The notes: generated by a model not told the origin, from the sequence alone. DNA of 37,398 nucleotides from Scatosoma sp045588185 (GCA_045588185.1 JAZNDR010000088.1:1-37398), one strand, 5' to 3'. Positions 15,592 through 24,779 are shown, numbered from the stretch's first letter. A program made the numbers and translations.

Positions 15592-17433
15592 ATGAATATA
15601 CAAGACACTTTCTTTCCTTTAAAAAACGGAAGAATAAAATATAACGGCATAACCGATAAAATAAATAAATTTGTGGAGGAAACACAGCTTTTCGACGAGG
15701 ATTTATGGACGGAATTTGTGGCGCAATTCTCAAAAAAAATGGACGCCAAAGACGGCGGATGGCGCGGAGAATACTGGGGTAAGATGATGCGCGGGGCGTG
15801 TTTGACCTATTCGTATACGCGCAATCAAAAGCTGTATCTTCTTTTGAAAAAAGAGGTACTTGCGTTGCTTTCCAAACAGGATAGTCAGGGCAGAATTTTC
15901 ACTTATACGACGGAAACGGAATTTTCGGGCTGGGATATGTGGGGCCGGAAATACGTGATGCTCGGTATGCTGTATTTTATGGACATTTGCAAAGACCGTG
16001 CGTTACGGGCTCGTATCGTCAAAGCACTCAAAAAACACGCGGACTATATCGTGGAACGCGTTGGCGACGGAAAAATATCCGTCGTGGATACGTCGGGTAT
16101 GCTGGAAGGTTTGAATGCGAGTTCGATTTTAGAACCGTTCGTAAAGCTGTATAATATCACGAAAGAGGAGCGGTATTTGTCGTTTGCGGAGCATATCATT
16201 TCGGTAGGCTTTACGAAATCGCAAAATTTGATTGACCTTGTTTTGGAAAATAAGCTGTATCCCTACGAATACAACGTCAAAAAAGCGTATGAAATGATGA
16301 GCTGCTTTCAAGGCTTGTTAGAATATTACAAGATCCGCAAAAACCCGCGTCATTTGCAGGCGGTCGTCGCATTTTTCGATGCGGTTGCAAAATCGGAATT
16401 GACGGAAATCGGCGCAATGGGCTGTAATTACGAATATTTCAACAATTCAGAGAAAACGCAAACGGAAGAATGTATCAGACCGATGCTGGAAACCTGCGTT
16501 ACCGTTACTTGGATGAATTGCTGTTATCAGCTGTTGGCGTTTACGGGCGACGTGAAATACGCAAACTGGATAGAGAAATCAGCAAAGAACGCAATGTTCG
16601 GCGCGGTAAATATCCAAAGAAATAAAAAACTGAACAAATGGTATTTCGATAAAAATATTATGTTGGAATGGGATACCAAGGGTATGTTTTTCCCGTTCGA
16701 CAGTTACAGTCCCATTTTAAACGGACGTAGAGCCATTGACATCGGCGGAAAGCGCGATTTGACCGAAGACGGAAAAATTTACGGCTGTTGCTATTGTATC
16801 GGCTCGGCGGGTACGGCGATCGCCGCCTTGTACGGCGTTATGCAAACGCAAAAAGGCTACGTTTTTAACGATTACGACCGTGCGTTCTATCGCTTGAAAA
16901 CTCCAAACGGTAACGAATTCTCGGTAAAAGTAACGGGTGACGCATTCGTCGGAAACGGAAAGATTAAATTTACTTTTAAAATGAAAGAAACGGAAAAAAT
17001 GCAAATAAAATTCCGTATTCCCGATTGGTCGGATAAGACGAAAATCCGTTGTAACGGTCAGGAAATTTTTGGCGTTAAACCGAATAGCTATTTCGATTTG
17101 GAACGGGAATTTTCCGACGGTGATAAGATAGAAGTTTCGTTGGATAACAGTGTAAAGGCGATACAAAAATACGGTAAGATACTCTTGAAAAAGGGTGCGT
17201 ACGTGCTGGCTCGCGACGAGCGTTACGACGACGGTTTCGACGGCAAACAAAAGCCGATACTTACGAAGAAAGGCAAACCGAACGCCAAACGCGTGCATAC
17301 GGGTACATTTGATTGTCTTGGGGAATACGCCGTACAAACGGAAGACGGACAAAAAATCACGCTTTGCGATTACGCTTCGGCGGGAAAAGATTGGGATTAT
17401 ACCGATAAGCTCCGTATTACCGCTTGGATGTAG
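15592..17433 (+). CDS. GH127-type beta-L-arabinofuranosidase
   Basis: A 613-residue protein of the GH127 (formerly DUF1680) type: an (alpha/alpha)6 barrel followed by beta-sandwich domains. The distinctive active site is visible: Glu300 and Cys302 in MLETCVTV, and Cys399/Cys400 in YGCCYCIG. These correspond to the Glu-x-Cys and Cys-Cys zinc-thiolate site of the Bifidobacterium enzyme HypBA1, where one cysteine acts as nucleophile. Glu281 in NYEYF may be the further zinc ligand. No signal peptide, so it should act on imported arabino-oligosaccharides. It starts four bases after the previous stop, with GGAGG inside the end of that gene. Relatives in GH146 share the chemistry, so the exact family should be kept open. 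Confidence 0.82.
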   Translation: MNIQDTFFPLKNGRIKYNGITDKINKFVEETQLFDEDLWTEFVAQFSKKMDAKDGGWRGEYWGKMMRGACLTYSYTRNQKLYLLLKKEVLALLSKQDSQGRIFTYTTETEFSGWDMWGRKYVMLGMLYFMDICKDRALRARIVKALKKHADYIVERVGDGKISVVDTSGMLEGLNASSILEPFVKLYNITKEERYLSFAEHIISVGFTKSQNLIDLVLENKLYPYEYNVKKAYEMMSCFQGLLEYYKIRKNPRHLQAVVAFFDAVAKSELTEIGAMGCNYEYFNNSEKTQTEECIRPMLETCVTVTWMNCCYQLLAFTGDVKYANWIEKSAKNAMFGAVNIQRNKKLNKWYFDKNIMLEWDTKGMFFPFDSYSPILNGRRAIDIGGKRDLTEDGKIYGCCYCIGSAGTAIAALYGVMQTQKGYVFNDYDRAFYRLKTPNGNEFSVKVTGDAFVGNGKIKFTFKMKETEKMQIKFRIPDWSDKTKIRCNGQEIFGVKPNSYFDLEREFSDGDKIEVSLDNSVKAIQKYGKILLKKGAYVLARDERYDDGFDGKQKPILTKKGKPNAKRVHTGTFDCLGEYAVQTEDGQKITLCDYASAGKDWDYTDKLRITAWM

Positions 17434-17492
17434 TATAACCAAGCTATAAAAGGGCGATAAATTTTTCAATATTTATAAAAGGTGGAAAAAAG

Positions 17493-18350
17493 ATGCTTGA
17501 ATACAAAATGAAAGATTTTACAAACGATTCGTGTATTCATATTTTCAAGTTCAAAGAAAAGAGGAATAAAATCGTGCACACGCACGATTTCGTCGAATTT
17601 GTATACGTTCTTTCAGGTTCAGCCACACAGATTATCAACGACTGTAAATTCGAAGTGCAACGCGGGAACGTGGTTTTTATCAACTATAAAAATCAACACT
17701 CCTTTGAGGTGGGCGACGAATTCGAATATATCAACATTTGTTTGGATATGGACTTCTTTTCAACCCTTTTATACAAAGAAAATTTGACGCCCATTATACT
17801 TTTGAAAGAGGTAGACGAATTAAAGAAATTCAACGTAGAAAAGCTGTGCTTTTACGGCGACGAACGCAAGGAGCTGGAAACCCTGCTGTTTGGTATGTTA
17901 AAGGAATATACGGATAAAGCGTTATTGTGGGAAAAGACGATTATCAATTATATGAATATTTTTATCAATATCATATTGCGCAAGCGTTCCCTTAACTACG
18001 ACAAAAAGAGTAATAAAAACGAATGGGACGAGGTAGTCGAATATATCGAGGCGAATCTCAGCGAGGAACTTTCCCTGCCGCTTATCGCACAGCGTTGTTT
18101 TTATAACCCGTCGTATTTTAGCAGGATTTTCAAGGAGCGTTTTCATATGAACGTTTCCGATTATATAACCTATAAGCGGATAGAAAAAACAAAATATTTA
18201 CTGCGGACGACGGATATGACGGTAGAAACGATTGCAGGTGAAGTGGGATATAAGAATCGCAGTTCGCTGTATCGTGCCTTTTTGAAATTAGAGGGTGTTT
18301 CTATCGGCGAGTATCGCGAGCGTTGCGGGGAAAAGACAGACGGCGCATAA
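17493..18350 (+). CDS. AraC-family transcriptional regulator with cupin domain
   Basis: A 285-residue regulator. The N-terminal AraC-type cupin shows HTHDFVEFVYVLSGSATQII (about residues 29-48) and then QRGNVVFINYKNQHSF. The C-terminal DNA-binding domain shows LSEELSLPLIAQRCFYNPSY and, in the second helix-turn-helix, VETIAGEVGYKNRSSLYRAF. AAAGGTGG precedes the start. It sits inside the glycan-enzyme operon between the GH127 and GH2 genes, 59 bases after the former, and so probably provides feedback control of the operon or of the downstream transporter promoter. The cupin histidines suggest a small sugar ligand by family analogy. Confidence 0.92.
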   Translation: MLEYKMKDFTNDSCIHIFKFKEKRNKIVHTHDFVEFVYVLSGSATQIINDCKFEVQRGNVVFINYKNQHSFEVGDEFEYINICLDMDFFSTLLYKENLTPIILLKEVDELKKFNVEKLCFYGDERKELETLLFGMLKEYTDKALLWEKTIINYMNIFINIILRKRSLNYDKKSNKNEWDEVVEYIEANLSEELSLPLIAQRCFYNPSYFSRIFKERFHMNVSDYITYKRIEKTKYLLRTTDMTVETIAGEVGYKNRSSLYRAFLKLEGVSIGEYRERCGEKTDGA

Positions 18351-18387
18351 AAACGGTGCAAACGATAAAAAAATTACGGGGAGAGTT

Positions 18388-20787
18388 ATGATTACAGAAA
18401 AAAATACGGTTATTCGTATCAATACAACCGATTTAAACGGTAACGGTAAAATCTATATAGTGGCTGAACGCGAAATGCGTTCCGTCCGCTTGTCCGTTAC
18501 CGAGAAACAAACAGGCAGAAAATTCGACTTTACTTACGAAGTAAACGGAAAGGAAACGGATTTGGAGTTTTCCATTGAAAATCCCATGCTTTGGTCAACC
18601 TATATTCCCGCGCTGTACGAGTATACAATGCAAATTTCTTACGGAAGCAGCGAGGAGGAAGTCAACGGGGCATTCGGTTTTAGACAGCTTGGCACAAACG
18701 GCAAAAACGTAACCTTGAACGGTACGCCGATATTCATTCGCGGTTTTATCCGCGGTATCAAATGCCACGACCATAAAAATAACTGCCAACTTTCCGAATA
18801 CGAATTTTATAAAAAGAACTTAACGCAAGCGAAGAAATTTGGTTTTAATTACGTGCGTTTTCATTCAACGATTCCGCCCAAGGCATTATTTCAAGCCGCA
18901 GACGAAGTAGGTATGCTCATACATATTGAATTGCGCCCCGAGGAAGATGAATATAACAATTTGGAAGAAATGCTTTTTTCCACACGCGACCTTGTATCCG
19001 ATGAATTTGTAGAAGGGGTAATTAACGAATATTATAATTATCCTTCTTTGGCGGTGTATTGTGTGGGGAACGAGTTGAAATCGCTCGGTAAGCCTGAAAG
19101 AATTGTAGAACTTGGCGAATTTATAAAGAAAACGGATTCTACGCGTTTATTCGTCGATACCTGTGCTTGGGGAGAAAAGGATAGACCGAATATTGATTTC
19201 GACGTACAGCATATGAGTTATTATTTTCCGTTTGGAAAACACGCGGATATGTTCGCAGATATCAAAAGCGTACATACGTATGCGAAACTTTTTGAAAACG
19301 GGGAAGAAGCACAGGCAAAGATGAACGTGCCGTTGATTGCGCACGAGGTGTGCCATTATACCTCGCTTCGCGATTTTAAAAACTTAAAAGAAAAATTTGA
19401 GAAGTATAACGTAGAAAAGCCTTGGTGGATAGACGAGGAATTGAAAATGATTCAAGCGAAAGGCTTGACGGATATTTACAGTGAATTGTATAAGGCGAGC
19501 CGTGATTTTCAAGGCGAGTGTTGGAAAACGGCATTGGAAGCAATCCGTTCCAGCGAGATTTTAAGCGGATTTCATTTCTTGCAGTTTTCTGATACGGACG
19601 TGTATGAAAACTCTAACGGCGTCGTCGATTGTTTTGACGATATTAACTACGTTACGCCAGAATTTTTCAACGTGTTTAACGGTGATGAAATCTTATTGAC
19701 GGAATTAAATTCCCGTCAGTATACCGTGGGCGAAACGTTAAATCTTCCTATCAAATATTCGAACTACGGAGAAAGGAAAGAAACGGTTGCAGACTTTTCT
19801 TTTGCCTTGAAAAATAGCCAAGGAAAAATTTGTGCGAGCGGGGAAATCAAGAATATCGAGGTGCGTTGCCGCGGTTTGTACGAGATTTGCCGTATTAGCG
19901 TGCAGCTCCCAGACGAGAAAAAATCCGAGCAGTATACGTTCGAAGTTAAATTAGAAAGCAAGAACGGAGTTTTAGCGAAAAATAGCTGGAAACTTTGGGC
20001 ATATTATGCAGAACAAAAATATACGTACGAGCAGTTTATCCATTACGAAAAAGACGGCGTGGTAATAACGGTGGATATTCCCACCTGTTTAGAGGCTCTT
20101 AAACAGGGCAAAAAGGTGTGTTTAGTATATCGAAGCGAATGGACAAGACACGTGCGGAATAAGACGATGGAAGCACCCATGTACGCGTTGAGAGCGACTT
20201 GGAATAGATTTAAACCAGTTATTTGGGATAGAGGAACGAACTATGGCGGGCTTTGCCAGCAAAACCTGTTAAATAAATACGGTTTTATAAGCGAGAAGTA
20301 TTACGATTTCAACTATTCGCAAATTACCGAGGACTGCGATAAGATTATTTTAGACGATTTTCCCGTGCAAGTACGTTCGATTATTTCAGGCACAGACAAA
20401 AACGTCCGCGACCGCTTTGACGCGTATACGTATGCGTTCAATTTGCCGGAATTACAGTACGATAGAACGCTTCGGAATTTCTCGTACTTATTTGAGGTTG
20501 GTGTAGACAATGGAAGCTTGCTCGTTTGCGGATTGAATATGACGGGCTTAAATGAATTTGAACCTTCTACTGAGGCTATGGCAAATTGTATTATTCGTTA
20601 TTTGTATTCCGAGGATTTCCAACCAAAGAATAAAACGACCGTATCGGCATTGAAAGAATATATGATACAATGTGCCAAAGAGCCGATAAAAGAGCGAATG
20701 ATGACGCAATTTTGGCAACTGGACGATACGCCCGTGGAATCGAAAGTATACTGGGTGGAATCGAAGCAATATTTATTAGAAGAGTAA
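18388..20787 (+). CDS. GH2-family glycoside hydrolase lacking the usual N-terminal jelly roll
   Basis: A 799-residue retaining enzyme of the beta-galactosidase/beta-glucuronidase family GH2. The immunoglobulin-like domain ends in GAFGFRQL, then NGTPIFIRGF leads into the TIM barrel. The acid/base is Glu229 in CVGNELKS and the nucleophile is Glu320 in IAHEVCHY. The protein begins directly at the Ig-like region, so the sugar-binding jelly-roll domain that usually opens GH2 enzymes appears to be missing. In place of standard C-terminal domains there is about 350 residues of unrecognised sequence. The open frame starts at 18295 inside the AraC gene, but GGGGAGAG supports the ATG at 18388. No signal peptide. 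Beta-galactosidase, glucuronidase or arabinopyranosidase activity would all fit. Confidence 0.8.
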   Translation: MITEKNTVIRINTTDLNGNGKIYIVAEREMRSVRLSVTEKQTGRKFDFTYEVNGKETDLEFSIENPMLWSTYIPALYEYTMQISYGSSEEEVNGAFGFRQLGTNGKNVTLNGTPIFIRGFIRGIKCHDHKNNCQLSEYEFYKKNLTQAKKFGFNYVRFHSTIPPKALFQAADEVGMLIHIELRPEEDEYNNLEEMLFSTRDLVSDEFVEGVINEYYNYPSLAVYCVGNELKSLGKPERIVELGEFIKKTDSTRLFVDTCAWGEKDRPNIDFDVQHMSYYFPFGKHADMFADIKSVHTYAKLFENGEEAQAKMNVPLIAHEVCHYTSLRDFKNLKEKFEKYNVEKPWWIDEELKMIQAKGLTDIYSELYKASRDFQGECWKTALEAIRSSEILSGFHFLQFSDTDVYENSNGVVDCFDDINYVTPEFFNVFNGDEILLTELNSRQYTVGETLNLPIKYSNYGERKETVADFSFALKNSQGKICASGEIKNIEVRCRGLYEICRISVQLPDEKKSEQYTFEVKLESKNGVLAKNSWKLWAYYAEQKYTYEQFIHYEKDGVVITVDIPTCLEALKQGKKVCLVYRSEWTRHVRNKTMEAPMYALRATWNRFKPVIWDRGTNYGGLCQQNLLNKYGFISEKYYDFNYSQITEDCDKIILDDFPVQVRSIISGTDKNVRDRFDAYTYAFNLPELQYDRTLRNFSYLFEVGVDNGSLLVCGLNMTGLNEFEPSTEAMANCIIRYLYSEDFQPKNKTTVSALKEYMIQCAKEPIKERMMTQFWQLDDTPVESKVYWVESKQYLLEE

Positions 20788-20799
20788 AGGAGAATAAGT

Positions 20800-21819
20800 A
20801 TGTATACAGTAGAACAGTGGAATAAAATCCGCGAGGAATACAAGCGGATATTGCAGGAAGAGGAATACGGGGAAATGCCCCCGAAGCCCGAAAAGGTAGA
20901 AGCGGTTTTGTTGGATAAAAACGAGTGCTGTGCCGGCAAAGGCGTACAAAAGGATTTTATGCTGACGGTTACCTTTGAAACGGGTGAAACGGTTTCCTTT
21001 CCTTTCGCCACCGTTTTTCCTACGGGCGCGAAAAATAATAAAGCAGTGGTGCTTTTAAATTTCGGACCTGAACTTCCGCATAAGTATTACCCCACGGAAG
21101 AGGTGTTGGATAAAGGCTGGGGCGTTGCCCGTATCTTTTATAAAGACGTTGTTTCGGATACGCCTACCTTTGATTCGATGAACAACGAAAGAATATTAAG
21201 AAAATTATGCCCGCATACGGGCAGGCTTATGATGTGGGCGTGGTCGGCGATGCGCGTTTTAGACTACCTTTGCACGATGGAAGAGGTTGATAGTAAGCAC
21301 GTCGGCGTAGTCGGGTTATCCCGACTTGGCAAAACGGCTTTGGTGGCGGGCGCGTTTGACGAACGCTTCGCTTTCGTACATTCCAACTGCTCGGGCACGG
21401 GCGGCGCGTGCTTGTATAAAGAAATCGTGGAAACGAGCGAATACATAAAAGACGTTTTATATAGCTGGCACTGGTTTTGCGATAAATTCGCCTCCTACGA
21501 GGGCAAGGAAAAGGAATTGCCGTTTGAGCAAAATATGTTAGGCAGTTTGATTGCGCCGAGAATACTCAGCGTGGTATCGGCGGAAGAGGATTTATGGGCT
21601 ACGCCCAAAGGCGAATTTGCTTTTTGTAAAGAGAGCTCGCCCGCTTGGGAAGTATATGGCAAAAAGGGCTTGATTGCGCCTGAAAAGGCAGAGGTAAACC
21701 ATACCTATTACGAGGGCTCGGTGGGATATTTTTACCGTAGCGGAACACATTTTATGTCGCGCGAGGATTGGACGAATACGCTCGATTTCTTCGACGCTAA
21801 AATACGCGAGGAAGAATAA
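20800..21819 (+). CDS. CE15-like glucuronoyl (4-O-methylglucuronate) esterase
   Basis: A 339-residue alpha/beta hydrolase of carbohydrate esterase family 15. The nucleophile elbow is GLSRLGK (172-178) with Ser174, the variant of the GCSRxGK motif of this family. SNCSGTGG (195-202) follows at the expected place, the EEDLWATPKGEF segment (262-273) matches the conserved D-x-W-A-x-P-x-G-E-F region, and the catalytic histidine is His317 in SGTHFM. Family members cleave ester links between glucuronate side chains and alcohols, such as those joining xylan to lignin. This copy has no signal peptide and would therefore act inside the cell. AAAGGAG precedes the start; it is the last gene of the operon. 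Confidence 0.82.
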   Translation: MYTVEQWNKIREEYKRILQEEEYGEMPPKPEKVEAVLLDKNECCAGKGVQKDFMLTVTFETGETVSFPFATVFPTGAKNNKAVVLLNFGPELPHKYYPTEEVLDKGWGVARIFYKDVVSDTPTFDSMNNERILRKLCPHTGRLMMWAWSAMRVLDYLCTMEEVDSKHVGVVGLSRLGKTALVAGAFDERFAFVHSNCSGTGGACLYKEIVETSEYIKDVLYSWHWFCDKFASYEGKEKELPFEQNMLGSLIAPRILSVVSAEEDLWATPKGEFAFCKESSPAWEVYGKKGLIAPEKAEVNHTYYEGSVGYFYRSGTHFMSREDWTNTLDFFDAKIREEE

Positions 21820-21857
21820 AGCGGTAGAGGGGAAAAATACCAAAATAACCGCTTTTT
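21818..21857 (+). terminator. Probable terminator of the glycan-enzyme operon
   Basis: AAAGCGGT (21818-21825) pairs with ACCGCTTT (21848-21855), followed by further T residues to 21857. The stem begins at the CE15 stop codon. The 22-base loop is long, so the structure is weaker than the other two hairpins, but it lies just where the operon should end. Confidence 0.5.
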
Positions 21858-21985
21858 GCCATCAGTATTGTATGGAACATACAAAATAAGGGCGAAAAGA
21901 TTGTTGATTGTGTCATAACACTACTTAATTGCTATCTCTGGAACAAAGAGGTAATGAGATGCAACACATAAGTAAAAAATCCCTA

Positions 21986-22015
21986 TTGACATCAATTTTT
22001 TTGGTATGGTATAAT
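21986..22015 (+). promoter_or_regulatory. Strong extended -10 promoter of the transporter operon
   Basis: A perfect TTGACA (21986-21991), an 18-base spacer and a perfect TATAAT (22010-22015), preceded by TG at 22007-22008 (TGGTATAAT). Transcription would start near 22022, leaving a leader of about 65 bases before the binding-protein gene. The match suggests high expression, fitting for an importer and its surface proteins. Confidence 0.85.
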
Positions 22016-22086
22016 ATTTGTAAGAAAAAATCGTTTTTCTTGTGAGAAGCGAAAGAAAAAAAATAAATATTTTTAGAGGTGAAATT

Positions 22087-23823
22087 ATGAAGAAAATATC
22101 AAGAGTTGCGTTTATGCTTATGGCTGCGACGATGGCACTTTCCACGGTAGGCTGTAACATCGGCGGCGGTGGCGGCGGAAGCTCCGATAATACCGTCGTA
22201 TACGTAAATGCCAGAGATTGTGGCTACGGTACCGACTGGATTAAAGACGCGGAAGCGGAATTTGAAAGACGGTATAAAGACAAGGAATACGAAGCGGGTA
22301 AGATAGGCGTGGATTTAGAAATAGAGTATACGAAAGCACAAAATTTGAGCTCTATGAACAGCTCGGGCGACGTTATCTATATCGGTACGCAAGGTTACGC
22401 CGCGCGCGACTTGGCGGCAAATAATTGGTTGCTCGATTTGACGGAGGTCGTAAACGAGAAATACGATACGAGAAACGGACAGCCTATCTCTATCAAGGAG
22501 AAAATCGATCCCATTTATTATAACGTATTGTCGAATAAAAAGGATAAAATTTACGCATTGCCCGGGCAAGCCTCCGGCTACGGTTTAAGCTACGATAAAA
22601 CGCTGTTCGACCGTATGAATTTCTACATAGCAGATCCCGTTTCCAACGGCACGAACACCGCCGACAATATCAAGGAATACAGCGCCTTCGGGACGACGGT
22701 CGGGTTTATTAAAAATTCCAAAGCGAAAAAGAGTTGCGGTGCAGACGGCGTATACGGTACGTACGACGACGGATTGCCTACGGCATTGACCGAATTGATT
22801 GTACTTTCCGCATATATCAATTCGACGGGTACGGTCGTTCCCTATACGATGACGGGCGCACAGCCCGAATATGCAAACTATTTTATGCGCGCGTTGAGCG
22901 AATCGCTGGCGGGACCTGAGGAAGTGCGTGCATTGTACGACTTCCAAGGCGAAATCGAATACGTGGAAGAATTTTTGAACGAACCTCTTATGAGCGGCAT
23001 CAACTACGTGAAAAAGCCCAAGACGAATAAAGTTACGCTGACGGCTGAAAACGCAGGGGAACAGTATAAGCTGACGCGTACGGCGGCACGCTATTATGCG
23101 AATGCGTTTATGGATATCATTTATAATCAGCACTGGATGTCGGGCGATTCCACGATGAGCACCGTTTCCCACATTGACGCGCAAGGCAGATTCCTTTGTA
23201 GCGGCGAAAACGGTATTCCTACTACGGCGATGTTGATCGAGGGTGCGTACTGGTACACCGAAGCGGTGCAGAACGATAAAATGGAAGAATATACCCGTTT
23301 GACGGGTAATGCGGAAAGAGACGTGCGCTGGATGCCGTTGCCCGTTACCTACGATAAACCCATTTTAAAACCCGAAGACAAGCAAATGCGCGCGATGGTA
23401 AACTCGGCAAATACCGACTTCATCGTTATCAACGCAAGAGAGAAGAACGAGGGTGTTTTGAACGCGGCGAAAGACTTTATTAAAATGGTTTATTCGGACG
23501 AATGGCTGTCTTACTATTCGGGGAGCACGGGAAGCCTTAGAGCGGCTATGAATTACGAGATTTCCGAAGAGGATAACGCAAAGCTTTCTATCTTCCATAA
23601 TTCCGTTTTGGAGGCGTCGCACGACCAAAACACGGCTTGGATATACGAATCGACCGAAAACGAAGGGTATTTGAATAACATGAAGGCGTTTAGAGAAATG
23701 TTCTCGTGGCCGAAGGTTCCCAACCCCTATTCGGGCGGCGTATTCGTAGCGTTGCAGGACGGACATCACGCACAGGCGATTTTTGAATCCAACTGTTGGA
23801 CTGCTGACGCTTGGAAATTTTAA
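22087..23823 (+). CDS. Carbohydrate ABC transporter substrate-binding lipoprotein
   Basis: A 578-residue extracellular solute-binding protein. Its signal peptide ends at a lipobox, LSTVGC, with Cys23 as the lipid-attached residue, followed by a flexible Gly/Ser linker. The mature part starts with VVYVNARDCGYGTDW and contains the large substrate-binding lobes of family 1 type sugar-binding proteins. The length is above that of simple maltose-binding proteins (about 400) and suits oligosaccharide ligands. The ATG at 22087 has AGAGGTG upstream and gives a correct signal peptide, unlike the upstream in-frame start. It is followed by two permeases. No ATPase gene is nearby, which is usual for CUT1 importers that share an MsmK-like ATPase. 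Confidence 0.93.
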   Translation: MKKISRVAFMLMAATMALSTVGCNIGGGGGGSSDNTVVYVNARDCGYGTDWIKDAEAEFERRYKDKEYEAGKIGVDLEIEYTKAQNLSSMNSSGDVIYIGTQGYAARDLAANNWLLDLTEVVNEKYDTRNGQPISIKEKIDPIYYNVLSNKKDKIYALPGQASGYGLSYDKTLFDRMNFYIADPVSNGTNTADNIKEYSAFGTTVGFIKNSKAKKSCGADGVYGTYDDGLPTALTELIVLSAYINSTGTVVPYTMTGAQPEYANYFMRALSESLAGPEEVRALYDFQGEIEYVEEFLNEPLMSGINYVKKPKTNKVTLTAENAGEQYKLTRTAARYYANAFMDIIYNQHWMSGDSTMSTVSHIDAQGRFLCSGENGIPTTAMLIEGAYWYTEAVQNDKMEEYTRLTGNAERDVRWMPLPVTYDKPILKPEDKQMRAMVNSANTDFIVINAREKNEGVLNAAKDFIKMVYSDEWLSYYSGSTGSLRAAMNYEISEEDNAKLSIFHNSVLEASHDQNTAWIYESTENEGYLNNMKAFREMFSWPKVPNPYSGGVFVALQDGHHAQAIFESNCWTADAWKF

Positions 23824-23842
23824 TTAGACAGTGAGGCTAATT

Positions 23843-24775
23843 ATGCAAGAAACGGTTAAAAACGCGGAAAAGAGAATCAATTACCGCGAACGGGCAAGAT
23901 TACTGTTTTATATTTCTATCGTGGTTTTGCCGTTGTTACAGTTTTCTATATTTTATATATACATAAACTTCAACTCCATAAAAATGGCGTTCTTTACCTA
24001 TAAATCTTCGGCAGAGGGCTATTATTACGAGTTCGCGGCGTTTAAAAATTTTGCCGATGCTTTTAAATTGCTGGGTGACAGCGGTTACATGGTTAAAAAT
24101 TCCATGACGATGTGGCTGGTGCATTTAATTATCGGTACGCCGTTGCAGTTCTTGTTTTCGTTCTATATAGCAAAACGCTATGCAGGCGCAGGATTTTTCA
24201 AGGTTATTCTTTTCCTGCCGCAGGTAATTTCGTCACTCGTATTTGCACTTTTGTATAAGTATATGGTAACGGACGTATTTCTTGCCGTAGCAGATTTTTT
24301 CGGTAGCGAGGTTAAGCTGGGCTTGTTGGATAACCCTAAGACGCAGTTTCCAATGGTCGTCGTTTATCAAACCTGGATCGGCTTCGGTACGGGTATGCTG
24401 ATGTACAGTAATGCAATCAGTGCAATACCGCAGGAAATCATAGAATCGGCGCACTTGGACGGCGCAAACCTGTTTCAGGAATTTATCCACATCACGCTTC
24501 CGTCTATTTGGCCGACCTATTCTTCCATGTTCTTGATAGGCGTTACGGGTATTCTGCTCAACCAAGGCGGCTTGCACGCGATGTTTGGTACGAACGCAAC
24601 GCATATCGGTACGTTGGGCTATTACATCTTCGTAGAAGCGCAACGAATGACGGAGGGTATGAGCGGGAATTTCAGCTTGATTTCTGCATTAGGCTTGATT
24701 CTGTCTATGATTTTGATACCCTTGACCCTATTTACCAAGTGGGCGCTTAAAAGATTTGGACCGAGTGAGGATTGA
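23843..24775 (+). CDS. Sugar ABC transporter permease (LplB/UgpA type)
   Basis: A 310-residue inner-membrane protein with about six transmembrane segments, the first at LLFYISIVVLPLLQFSIFY (residues 20-38). The cytoplasmic EAA-loop that contacts the ATPase is present as ESAHLDGANLFQEFIHITLP (201-220). GTGAGG lies a few bases before the chosen ATG. It pairs with the next permease to form the channel of the importer fed by the binding protein encoded just upstream, and it overlaps that next permease slightly in the untrimmed frame. Substrate is set by the binding protein, presumably an oligosaccharide from the glycan targeted by the locus. Confidence 0.93.
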   Translation: MQETVKNAEKRINYRERARLLFYISIVVLPLLQFSIFYIYINFNSIKMAFFTYKSSAEGYYYEFAAFKNFADAFKLLGDSGYMVKNSMTMWLVHLIIGTPLQFLFSFYIAKRYAGAGFFKVILFLPQVISSLVFALLYKYMVTDVFLAVADFFGSEVKLGLLDNPKTQFPMVVVYQTWIGFGTGMLMYSNAISAIPQEIIESAHLDGANLFQEFIHITLPSIWPTYSSMFLIGVTGILLNQGGLHAMFGTNATHIGTLGYYIFVEAQRMTEGMSGNFSLISALGLILSMILIPLTLFTKWALKRFGPSED

Positions 24776-24779
24776 CAGT

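Noticed and set aside
16717..17469. 250-residue open frame on the minus strand
   Set aside because: It lies opposite the GH127 gene, has a composition typical of antisense shadows (Arg/Phe/Val rich, no domain), and no promoter or ribosome binding site.
17434..17492. Separate promoter for the third AraC gene
   Set aside because: A TATAAA is present but the best -35 candidate is 15 bases away and poor, so the gene is more likely read from the operon promoter.
22585..23184. 199-residue open frame on the minus strand
   Set aside because: It is opposite the clearly supported substrate-binding protein and rich in Arg, Cys and His as expected from antisense translation.
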